Below, one piece after another: positions 1 through 6,386 of a DNA stretch of 10,529 nt (its first letter is position 1; every line of letters starts with the position of its first letter). The notes beneath the pieces were generated by a model, which searched no databases, was not told the origin of the DNA, and worked only from the letters and a program-made list of their open reading frames with translations. Position numbers and translations under genes: made by a program. This stretch comes from Deltaproteobacteria bacterium. GTDB lineage: Bacteria > Desulfobacterota > DSM-4660 > Desulfatiglandales > Desulfatiglandaceae. The stretch lies in contig JAOZQV010000106.1 in the NCBI GenBank assembly GCA_029932035.1, forward strand, positions 1 to 10,529, given 5' to 3'.

Positions 1-1
1 T

Positions 2-883
2 GAACAGAATCTTATTCCCGGCTTTATCCATCTGTCTATCGGAGAAGAGGCATCCTCTGTCGGCACCTGTTCTGTGCTCCGTAAGGATGATTATGTGGCG
101 AGTACACACCGCGGGCACGGGCACATGATTGCCAAGGGGGCTGATCCGCGGTTGATGTTTGCCGAATTATTAGGGAAATCGAGCGGCTATTGCAAGGGGA
201 AGGGAGGCTCCATGCATATTGCAGATTTCTCGATAGGGATCCTTGGCGCCAATGGCGTGGTTGGAGGAGGGTTTCCCATTATCGTAGGGGCCGGTCTTTC
301 CATTAAACTGAGGAAGAGCGACCAGGTTGGAGTAGTTTTTTTTGGAGACGGCGCTTCCAACAGGGGAACATTTCATGAAGCCGTAAACATGGCCGCGATC
401 TGGAAACTCCCTGTCATATTTATCTGTGAGAATAACCTCTATGCATCCACAACCCCTTCTAAATATACATTGGCAGGCGGATCAGTGGCAGAAAGGGCCA
501 GGGCCTATGGAATCCCCGGGTTTGTCACGGATGGAGACGATATCCTGGAAGTCAGAAAGACTGTAGCCAAGATGGTCAAAAGTGCGAGAGAGGGAAAAGG
601 CCCAAGCATTGTAGAAAACAAGACATACCGCTATCGAGGGCATTTTGAGGGAGATCCCCAGAAGTACAGGTCCCGGAAAGAGATCGAAGGGTTCAGGAAA
701 AAGAGCGATCCCATTGAGCGTTTCAGGGCCTTCTTAAAAAGGGAAGGTGCCCTCTCTGATAGATCATACAAGGCTTTTAAAACTGAGGTAGAACAAGAGA
801 TTGAGAAATCATTAAAATATGCCTATGATGCACCTCTGCCAAGACCAGAGGAGGCCATGGAAGACCTCTTTGTGAACCCCTGA
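2..883 (+). CDS. acoA: E1 alpha subunit of acetoin/2-oxo acid dehydrogenase complex (5' truncated by window edge)
   Basis: Thiamine-diphosphate-dependent E1 alpha chain; with the beta chain it decarboxylates the substrate and reductively acylates the E2 lipoyl group. The frame is open from position 2, and 293 residues are visible. Typical family members are about 320-335 residues, so roughly 30-40 N-terminal residues lie outside. A GTG at 74 would be a false start, because upstream codons already encode conserved sequence (PGFIHLSIGEEA). The TPP motif is clear: GDG at 344-352, then 26 residues, then NN at 431-436. The STHRGHGH segment and the SMHIADF...LGANGVVGGG region resemble acetoin dehydrogenase AcoA more than pyruvate dehydrogenase PdhA. 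The gene is followed after 11 nt by E1 beta. The E1-alpha assignment is firm; acetoin as substrate is inferred from family resemblance. Confidence 0.9.
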   Translation, partial: EQNLIPGFIHLSIGEEASSVGTCSVLRKDDYVASTHRGHGHMIAKGADPRLMFAELLGKSSGYCKGKGGSMHIADFSIGILGANGVVGGGFPIIVGAGLSIKLRKSDQVGVVFFGDGASNRGTFHEAVNMAAIWKLPVIFICENNLYASTTPSKYTLAGGSVAERARAYGIPGFVTDGDDILEVRKTVAKMVKSAREGKGPSIVENKTYRYRGHFEGDPQKYRSRKEIEGFRKKSDPIERFRAFLKREGALSDRSYKAFKTEVEQEIEKSLKYAYDAPLPRPEEAMEDLFVNP

Positions 884-894
884 GGGAGGAGATA

Positions 895-1875
895 ATGACA
901 GACAGAATTATGTCATGCACCGAGGCCTTAGCTGAGGCCTTGGCTGAAGAGATGAAAAGAGATGAAACGATTTTTATTATTGGGGAGGACCTCACTGCCC
1001 ACGATGGGATCTTCGGGCAGTTCAAGGGACTTCATCAAGGGTTTCCAGGCAGGATCATTGATACACCCATATCAGAGACGGCCATAGTGGGCGCCGGCTT
1101 AGGCGCTGCCCTGACGGGGATGCGGCCTCTTGTTGACCTCCATTTCGCAGATTTTTTTACCACTGCCATGGATGAAATTGCCAATCAGACCGCCAAGATC
1201 CGCTACATGTTCGGGGGCCAGGTAAAGATACCGATGGTTATATGGGCCCCGGATGGAGGAGGGCTCTCGGCAGCCGCCCAGCATTCTCAATCTTTGGAAG
1301 GCTGGTTTGTCCATACTCCCGGACTCAAGATAGTGGTGCCTTCGGAGCCGGCCGATGTCAAAGGCCTCATCAAAACTGCTGTCAGAGAGGATGATCCGGT
1401 CATCTTTTTTCAGCACAAAAAGTTGTTTGCCCAAACCGGGCCTGTGCCTGAGGAGGAATATCTTATCCCCTTGGGCAAGGGGGATATCAAGAGAGAGGGA
1501 AGCGATATCACCCTTATCACCTATTCCAAGATGACCTATCTCTCCCTCGAGGCATCCGAACAATTGGGCGGAGAGGGGATTGACGTAGAGGTAATTGATC
1601 TTAGGACATTGAAGCCGCTGGATTTTGACCTCATTGCCGGTTCTGTGAAAAAGACCAATAATGTCCTCATTGTCCATGAGGCCTGCCTGACCGGTGGTTT
1701 TGGCGGAGAGATAGCTGCTAAGATAGGCGAGGAGCTCTTTGATTATCTCGATGCCCCCGTCACAAGAATCGGGGCGAGAGATGTCCCCATTCCATTCAGC
1801 CCGATCATGGAGAACTTTGTCCTGCCCCAAGTGAACGATATTATCAACGGGGTAAAAAAGGTCCTTAATCGATAG
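895..1875 (+). CDS. acoB: E1 beta subunit of acetoin/2-oxo acid dehydrogenase complex
   Basis: Partner of the upstream alpha chain; the E1 active site forms at the alpha-beta interface. The protein has 326 residues, the normal length for the family. Visible hallmarks are GED at residues 30-32, the DTPISE segment whose Glu61 corresponds to the TPP-activating glutamate, the GG-to-QHSQS segment with His130 (120-133), and a C-terminal transketolase-type domain from about residue 195 with EVIDLRTLKPLD and VHEACLTGGFGGEI. The ATG at 895 has a GGAGG ribosome site at 885-889, five bases upstream. The gene lies 11 nt after E1 alpha and 11 nt before E2, so all are surely one transcript. Like the alpha chain it looks acetoin-type, but branched-chain or pyruvate-type substrates cannot be excluded from sequence alone. 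Confidence 0.92.
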   Translation: MTDRIMSCTEALAEALAEEMKRDETIFIIGEDLTAHDGIFGQFKGLHQGFPGRIIDTPISETAIVGAGLGAALTGMRPLVDLHFADFFTTAMDEIANQTAKIRYMFGGQVKIPMVIWAPDGGGLSAAAQHSQSLEGWFVHTPGLKIVVPSEPADVKGLIKTAVREDDPVIFFQHKKLFAQTGPVPEEEYLIPLGKGDIKREGSDITLITYSKMTYLSLEASEQLGGEGIDVEVIDLRTLKPLDFDLIAGSVKKTNNVLIVHEACLTGGFGGEIAAKIGEELFDYLDAPVTRIGARDVPIPFSPIMENFVLPQVNDIINGVKKVLNR

Positions 1876-1886
1876 GAGACGCATAA

Positions 1887-3122
1887 ATGATTGAGATCAC
1901 GATTCCCAAGCTCGGACTCACCATGGAGAGCGCCAAATTAGTTCGCTGGGAGTTCAGCTCCGGAGATGAGGTAAAAGAGGGTGAGATATTACTCGTCATA
2001 GAGACCGACAAGGTAAGCTTTGAGGTCACTGCTCCGGCAGACGGTATTATCCATCCCGTAGCGTTAGAAGGGAGCACCTGCGAAGTGGAAGAGACAGTCG
2101 GTTATCTATCCGGGGACCGCGAGGAATATGAGCAGATAATCAAGGAACACCCCCCTGCTGCGATCGAAACACCTCAGAAAGTCGAGGCTGCCGAGTCCGG
2201 AGCTGTGCCACCACCGACTGCTGCCGTTCCCTCGCCTGCCGGGCCTGGAGGCCGTATCAAATCCTCTCCTCTTGCCAGGTTCATGGCCGCTGAGCATGGC
2301 CTGGATCTAACGACCATAAGCGGTTCAGGGCCCGGTGGCAGGATTGTAAAGGCCGATATGGTTCGTGTCCTGGAAGAAGGGCCTGCCTTCCCTGGCAAAA
2401 GGGCTGCCGGACTGCCTTATACTGCGGCCGATGCAATGGCCAAAGAGCCCCTCGAAAGCATTCCCATACAGGGCGTGCGAAGGGTCATCTTCGATAATAT
2501 GTATCAAAGCCTGAGCCAGTCCGCGCAGCTCACCCTCCATACAGAGGCCTGTGCAGAGTCCATTGTCGCCTTGCGGGAACGTCTCAGAGAGAAGGATCAG
2601 GGAATCTCCTACAACGCCATCCTGATGAAGATCACTGCCGCTGCCCTCCGTCTGCATCCCAAAATAAACGCCAGCGTAGATGGAGATACCATCCATGTGT
2701 GGAGGCAGATCCACATGGGCCTGGCCATGGAAGCTAATGACGCGCTTATCGTTCCGGTTGTCAGAAATCCCGATCTGAAAACCATTTCTGAGATAAATCA
2801 TGATATAGTGGACCTGATTAACAGGACAAGAGATAATAAACTATCCCCCGATGACCTGACAAACGGGACCTTTACCATATCAAATCTTGGATTTGCCGAT
2901 ATAGACTTCTTCACTCCCATTATCCGGCCCCCTGAGAGCGCCATATTGGGCGTTGGCAGAATTGTCCAGAAGCCGGTTGTTAAAAACGAAGCTATTGTAC
3001 CAGAGCAGCGTATCGGGCTGAGCCTCACCTTTGATCACCGGATCATCGACGGCGCGCCTGGAGCCAGGTTCCTGAAAACAGTCAAAGACATGATCGAAGA
3101 CCCTGTCTTGATGATCAGTTGA
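1887..3122 (+). CDS. acoC: E2 dihydrolipoamide acyltransferase
   Basis: Core enzyme of the complex; it carries the acyl group on a lipoyl arm and transfers it to CoA. It has 411 residues with domains in the standard order. A single lipoyl domain spans 1-80, with ETDKVSFEV placing the lipoylated lysine at Lys42. An Ala/Pro-rich flexible linker covers about 88-122. A peripheral-subunit-binding domain spans about 125-162 (SPLAR...GSGPGGRIVKADM). The catalytic acyltransferase domain runs from about 190 to the end, with the active-site motif DHRIIDG (His384, Asp388). The ATG at 1887 is preceded by AGGAG at 1874-1878. All catalytic elements are present, so the complex should be acyl-transferring. 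The gene ends with TGA at 3120-3122, 11 nt before the preferred E3 start. B. subtilis-type AcoC has the same single-lipoyl layout. Confidence 0.93.
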   Translation: MIEITIPKLGLTMESAKLVRWEFSSGDEVKEGEILLVIETDKVSFEVTAPADGIIHPVALEGSTCEVEETVGYLSGDREEYEQIIKEHPPAAIETPQKVEAAESGAVPPPTAAVPSPAGPGGRIKSSPLARFMAAEHGLDLTTISGSGPGGRIVKADMVRVLEEGPAFPGKRAAGLPYTAADAMAKEPLESIPIQGVRRVIFDNMYQSLSQSAQLTLHTEACAESIVALRERLREKDQGISYNAILMKITAAALRLHPKINASVDGDTIHVWRQIHMGLAMEANDALIVPVVRNPDLKTISEINHDIVDLINRTRDNKLSPDDLTNGTFTISNLGFADIDFFTPIIRPPESAILGVGRIVQKPVVKNEAIVPEQRIGLSLTFDHRIIDGAPGARFLKTVKDMIEDPVLMIS

Positions 3123-3123
3123 T

Positions 3124-3128
3124 GGAGG
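3124..3128 (+). promoter_or_regulatory. Ribosome binding site that sets the E3 start
   Basis: GGAGG lies five bases before the ATG at 3134. This favours 3134 over the TTG at 3119, which overlaps the E2 stop codon and has no ribosome site of its own. The resulting 11-nt gap matches the other two gaps in the operon. Confidence 0.7.
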
Positions 3129-3133
3129 AAGGG

Positions 3134-4519
3134 ATGACGCAGGTAGTTTATGATGTAATCGTGTTAGGAGGAGGGGCAGGAGGTGTGCCTGCCGCAATCA
3201 GGGCTGCACAGTTAGGGGGGAGAGTCGCCATTATAGAGCATAATAACCTTGGCGGACTCTGTATGAATCAAGGTTGTGTCCCCTTCGGCCACATGATGGC
3301 TGCATCTAAGATATTGGGGAGTCTTTCGTTAGGCAAAGAGATGGGCCTCGATTTCTCTCCGGTTTCAAAGGACTATACCACCCTGATAAAACGCCAGAAC
3401 GAGTTGATTGCCTTTATGCGGCAGGGTGTCGCAGGAGTGCTGAAAAAGAACAATGTAGATTTGATTGAAGGGAGAGGAAGAGTTACTGGAAAGGGGCGGA
3501 TTGAGGTGAACGGAGAGGCCCTCCAGTGCAAGAATATTATCTTGGCCTCAGGCGCAGGATGGTTGAAGCCTGACTTTCCCGGAGCAGATCTAAAGGGAGT
3601 AATCAATAGCGACGATCTTCTAAATATGCCGAAACTGCCAGGGAAAATTCTCCTTTCTGGAAAGAGCCCGTGGTTAATAGAAATAGCCCAGTTTCTTCAT
3701 CAATTTGATTCTGAAGTCATCCTGACAACAGAAGAAAAAAACATCCTTCCCAATGAGAACAAGACCATCAGAACTCGGCTTTCAAAGACTCTGAAAGACC
3801 AGGGGGTCAAGATACTTACAAATGTGGAAATAACCAGGCTAACGAAAAAAAAGGATGGTCTCCATGCTGTCCTTGTAAGAAAGGGTAAGGAGGAGAGAAT
3901 CGTCGTTGACCGGGTGATCGCGCTCAGGAGGGGGGCATCTTTAACCGATCTGAGTCTTGATGCAATCGGTCTAAATGAAAAAGGCAAATTCATCCAGGTT
4001 GATGACCACATGGCCACCAGCGTGGAGGGCATCTATGCCATCGGGGATATCGCAGGCCCCGAGCAAAGGCATTATTCCCATCTGGCATCTACCGGTGGCA
4101 TCATCGCCGCTGAAAATGTCATGGGGATGGACACTCTTTTTGACCACCGGACGATTGCCAGGGTCCTCTTTACCCAGCCCCAGGTGGCGTGTGTAGGGCT
4201 TACCAACAAAGATGCAAAAAGGGCTGGGTATGATGTAATCACAGGCTCTGCCCCCCTTTCCATGAACCCTTTCGGTATGCTTATATCACAGAATAATGGA
4301 ATGGTGGAGATTGTGGCCGAACAAAAATATGGTGAGATCCTCGGCATCCATATTATCGGTGAGGGGGCGTGCGAGATGGCAGGCCAGGCCGTTCTCGCTA
4401 TCCAGATGGAGGCTACCTTAGAAGAGCTGACAAGGGCAGCTTTTCCCCACCCCACCCTTAGTGAATCGCTTGTAGAGGCGGCACGGGAGTGCCTCGGCAG
4501 GCCGATTTTTCTCCCCTGA
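3134..4519 (+). CDS. lpdA: Dihydrolipoamide dehydrogenase-like E3 flavoprotein with altered NAD site
   Basis: By family and position this is the E3 that reoxidises dihydrolipoamide. From ATG 3134 it has 461 residues, a normal length. Retained: the FAD Rossmann motif GGGAGG (12-17) with Glu35; the redox pair Cys43/Cys48 in a CxxxxC arrangement; the second FAD segment IYAIGDIAG; a C-terminal dimerisation domain; and the catalytic HPTLSE (His439, Glu444). Changed: the usual PSK after the second Cys is PFG (50-52), so the conserved lysine is missing. The central NAD motif GxGxxGxE reads GKSPWLIE (176-183), keeping only the first Gly and the Glu. The acidic residue expected at the end of the next strand is Thr. 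Folding and disulfide chemistry should be intact, but NAD use is doubtful. The gene symbol is by homology and context only. Confidence 0.85.
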   Translation: MTQVVYDVIVLGGGAGGVPAAIRAAQLGGRVAIIEHNNLGGLCMNQGCVPFGHMMAASKILGSLSLGKEMGLDFSPVSKDYTTLIKRQNELIAFMRQGVAGVLKKNNVDLIEGRGRVTGKGRIEVNGEALQCKNIILASGAGWLKPDFPGADLKGVINSDDLLNMPKLPGKILLSGKSPWLIEIAQFLHQFDSEVILTTEEKNILPNENKTIRTRLSKTLKDQGVKILTNVEITRLTKKKDGLHAVLVRKGKEERIVVDRVIALRRGASLTDLSLDAIGLNEKGKFIQVDDHMATSVEGIYAIGDIAGPEQRHYSHLASTGGIIAAENVMGMDTLFDHRTIARVLFTQPQVACVGLTNKDAKRAGYDVITGSAPLSMNPFGMLISQNNGMVEIVAEQKYGEILGIHIIGEGACEMAGQAVLAIQMEATLEELTRAAFPHPTLSESLVEAARECLGRPIFLP

Positions 4520-4551
4520 CTCGTTACAAAACTATCACAATAGGAACAAAT

Positions 4552-5070
4552 ATGGATCTTGAAATTTTTGAGAAAATGGATGAGTCTCAACTTAAGAAAT
4601 ATATTGAATTTCTCCTGTGGCACTACAGGGTGATGGATGCATTCTGGTTTATTTATGTGGGCGAACGTTTTGACCAACCCACCGCTGAACAACTCAATGA
4701 ACAGGTCTGGAGCCGTGTGGCCGGCATGGCGGCAAAAAATCTCCTGCCAAGGTTTGATATCCAAGAAAGGGGACTCGAAGGATTTGTAAAGGCCTTGAGA
4801 TTCTTTCCCTGGTGCATCCTTGTGGGCTATGAAATAAAAGAATCAAAAGACGAGGTAATCATATCCGTACGATCCTGTCCCACCCAGGAGGCGCGGCTCA
4901 AGAGGGGCTTAGGAGAGTTTGTATGCAGGGAGATGCACCGCGGGGAATTTGCAGGTTTTGCCCGGGCAGTAGATGAAAAGATTCAGGTTGAATGCCTTTT
5001 CGCACCCCCTGATCCCCACCCCGAAGATATGTTTTGCAAGTGGCGATTTTATCTTGAAAATCCTGATTAG
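4552..5070 (+). CDS. Conserved protein of unknown function, DUF6125-like
   Basis: A soluble 172-residue protein with no signal peptide or membrane segment. I recall this pattern (WHYRVMDAFWF near the N-terminus, then a CPTQEARLKRG segment and a C-terminal PPDPHPEDMFCKWRF) as the DUF6125 family of deltaproteobacteria, but could not search for it. Cysteines in CPTQ, FVCREM, VECLF and MFCKW resemble in spacing the C-terminal half of L-2-amino-thiazoline-4-carboxylic acid hydrolase-like proteins; that link is tentative. The ATG at 4552 has AGGA at 4542-4545. An in-frame start at 4489 would lie inside the E3 gene and adds no conserved-looking residues. It sits 32 nt after E3, so it is probably the last operon gene. 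Its stop overlaps the convergent Nudix stop by 4 bp. Function unknown. Confidence 0.75.
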   Translation: MDLEIFEKMDESQLKKYIEFLLWHYRVMDAFWFIYVGERFDQPTAEQLNEQVWSRVAGMAAKNLLPRFDIQERGLEGFVKALRFFPWCILVGYEIKESKDEVIISVRSCPTQEARLKRGLGEFVCREMHRGEFAGFARAVDEKIQVECLFAPPDPHPEDMFCKWRFYLENPD

Positions 5071-5903
5071 GATCTATCTGCGCCGGTGAGATAGTTTTTA
5101 TCTAAAGATCCGTAAATGACCGGGCGTGACTCCATAGGAGGGGGGATGAACCCGAAGACGAGTTCAAGGAAGACCGTTATTATGCGGTAAGTCGCACCCC
5201 ATAGCACCTCCCTCTCATCCCGGTCCTGGTTCAGAAAGCAGGGAAAATCCTGCGTTATTCTCTTTCTCCCATTATTCCGGAAAGTTCCCATGTTCAGGCG
5301 ATAACAGGCATAACGATCCGCATTAAGCAGGTCTCTCAGCGGGATGTAAACAATCTTTTCAACTTCCCAGTTGGCAAAAAACCGCTTTTGACCGGTAATC
5401 CATCCCGCCATAGGATAGATAACCCTGTGAAACATCTCAAGCCTTTGAGGAGGCAGGGGACCTAAGAATTTCACCAACAGTGGATTCAGGCGCATTTCCT
5501 CAAGGCTCTCCCGGAGGCTGGCGGCAAAAAGAAGCGCCAGTCTGCGAGACTCCCCCTGCCGCAGGTCCCGCCACCTGTGCCAGTAAGGCCAGCGTGCCAA
5601 GGGAAAGAGGGGCAAACTTAGGATCTTTGATAGATAGAAATCGGAACGAGGGATAATCCTACCGCCGGGGAAGCAAAGATCTCCTGCCTGTTTTACCCTT
5701 TTGGATCGCTTATTAAGGATAAGACAGGGCTCAGGAGAAGCCCTCAAATTATCGCAATGCTGGCCCAAAAGGAACAGGACGGCAGACGTAGACGAAAAAC
5801 CGGAGATGCCTTTTGGAAAAAAGCGTTCACATCTGCTTCTATCGTTAAGCACACGCAAAAGGTGGTCAATAAAAGCTGAAGAATCTCCTAATAGAGTCAG
5901 CAT
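5067..5903 (-). CDS. Nudix hydrolase, CoA-pyrophosphatase-like, with insertion in the Nudix box
   Basis: A 278-residue protein probably hydrolysing a nucleoside-diphosphate-linked substrate. The segment LILNKRSKRVKQAG...CFPGG (about 61-81) resembles the signature of the CoA/acyl-CoA diphosphatase (NudL-type) group, and RESLEE (131-136) is the metal-binding core of the Nudix box. Normally about 15 residues separate FPGG from the RE. Here about 50 do, including a Trp/Arg-rich stretch (104-115). The final Gly of the box is also changed (EEMRL). The metal ligands look intact, so activity is plausible, though the substrate is uncertain. The start is the only Met before the conserved part. The ribosome site is weak (TAGGG just upstream). 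No typical promoter was seen. Confidence 0.8.
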   Translation of the reverse strand: MLTLLGDSSAFIDHLLRVLNDRSRCERFFPKGISGFSSTSAVLFLLGQHCDNLRASPEPCLILNKRSKRVKQAGDLCFPGGRIIPRSDFYLSKILSLPLFPLARWPYWHRWRDLRQGESRRLALLFAASLRESLEEMRLNPLLVKFLGPLPPQRLEMFHRVIYPMAGWITGQKRFFANWEVEKIVYIPLRDLLNADRYACYRLNMGTFRNNGRKRITQDFPCFLNQDRDEREVLWGATYRIITVFLELVFGFIPPPMESRPVIYGSLDKNYLTGADRS

Positions 5904-6199
5904 ACCCTATACCATTTGGTGAAATTGCTATAGCGTTTCAGATAATGATTCTGGCAAGGCCAGAGGGAAGAAGCCGAGTAAGCCGTACAATTAGTACGTC
6001 GTCGAGGATTCTGACCGATAACGCAGTCCAAAATCTTTATCTGGAAGGCTATACCGGCATCCATAGATAGAGCGCTATTCACAGGCTCGATGGCGCTTCT
6101 CTCTAATCGTTCGTCTAAGATATCTTGTCGCCCGCAAGAAAAATAGAACGATATCAAGAAGATTGACAACAGATTCCTTGCTATCCTTCTGTGTTTCAT
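5897..6199 (-). pseudogene. Doubtful 100-residue ORF running through the palindromic element
   Basis: An open frame of 100 codons whose first 25 or so residues look like an export signal (basic MKHRRIARN, then the hydrophobic LLSIFLISFYFSC, then GRQD). The Cys22 is a poor lipobox match because position -3 is Tyr. From residue 49 onward the sequence is encoded by the 125-bp inverted-repeat element, and the end is flanking DNA that reaches 7 bp into the Nudix gene. The likeliest reading is a short remnant, or a small lipoprotein gene, whose 3' end was replaced by the element. AGGGG lies 11 bases before the ATG. It could equally be non-coding. Confidence 0.25.
5929..6053. mobile_element. MITE-like palindromic element with 26-bp terminal inverted repeats
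   Basis: The left end (5929-5954) and the reverse complement of the right end (6028-6053) agree at 22 of 26 positions. Both begin TATAGC and share the block CAGATAA. The midpoint of the element, 5991, coincides exactly with the centre of a perfect inner dyad, CGTAC-aatta-GTACG (5984-5998). The two ends are thus equidistant from one symmetry axis, though the arms between are poorly matched. Additional small dyads lie in the left arm (GCTATAGC at 5927-5934; CTGGC-aag-GCCAG at 5951-5963). If TA is the target duplication, the element proper is TAGC...GCTA, as in IS630/Tc1-mariner derivatives; this is inference. It encodes no transposase, so it would be non-autonomous or a structured repeat. Confidence 0.65.
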
Positions 6200-6241
6200 A
6201 CTATATCAAACCCCTCTTGAATGATTATAATAAGTTTCAGG

Positions 6242-6330
6242 TTGCGGGTCGCGGGTTATTAACCGTCAATTGTCAATAGTAAATAGTAAATAGTCAATAG
6301 TCAATTCCAAGGGGTTGCAGGTTACGAGTT
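6242..6330 (+). repeat. Pair of diverged 16-bp repeats flanking the heptamer array
   Basis: The segments 6242-6257 and 6315-6330 match at 12 of 16 positions (ttgcgggtcgcgggtt and ttgcaggttacgagtt). They bracket the heptamer array, and the second runs directly into the 9-mer array. A perfect short dyad GGTTA-t-TAACC lies at 6254-6264, overlapping the first copy. Function unknown; no gene is seen here. Confidence 0.45.
6267..6306 (+). repeat. Tandem heptamer repeat (CAATAGT/AAATAGT)
   Basis: Five consecutive 7-bp units are visible: caattgt, caatagt, aaatagt, aaatagt, caatagt, followed by a partial caatt. The units keep exact 7-bp phase from 6267 to 6301. This looks like slippage-type intergenic repeat DNA; it has no reading-frame significance that I can see. 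Confidence 0.75.
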
Positions 6331-6374
6331 TAGGCACTTTAGGCACTTTAGATCACTTTAGGCATTTTAGGCAC
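6329..6374 (+). repeat. Tandem 9-mer repeat (TTTAGGCAC)
   Basis: Five units occur in a row: tttaggcac, tttaggcac, tttagatcac (one base longer), tttaggcat and tttaggcac. The array ends 12 bp before the ATG of the transporter gene, in the place where its ribosome site and promoter would be expected. Copy-number changes here could therefore alter expression of that gene; this is inference. Confidence 0.75.
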
Positions 6375-6386
6375 TTCTGACCAACT

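Noticed and set aside
1099..1884. Long minus-strand ORF (261 codons) opposite E1 beta
   Set aside because: It is fully antisense to a clearly conserved gene, shows no recognisable motifs, and reflects codon composition of the real strand.
3119..3133. TTG start for the E3 gene overlapping the E2 stop
   Set aside because: The GGAGG at 3124-3128 is correctly placed for ATG 3134, and the FAD-binding strand begins just after that Met.
4072..4764. Minus-strand ORF of 230 codons across the E3 end and the following gene
   Set aside because: It overlaps two well-supported plus-strand genes and has no family resemblance.
6224..6231. ATTATAAT as a -10 box for either direction
   Set aside because: The palindromic match is good, but no -35 hexamer sits at 16-18 bp on either strand.
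6242..6374. CRISPR-like array
   Set aside because: Units are only 7-16 bp and tandem, without unique spacers or cas genes.
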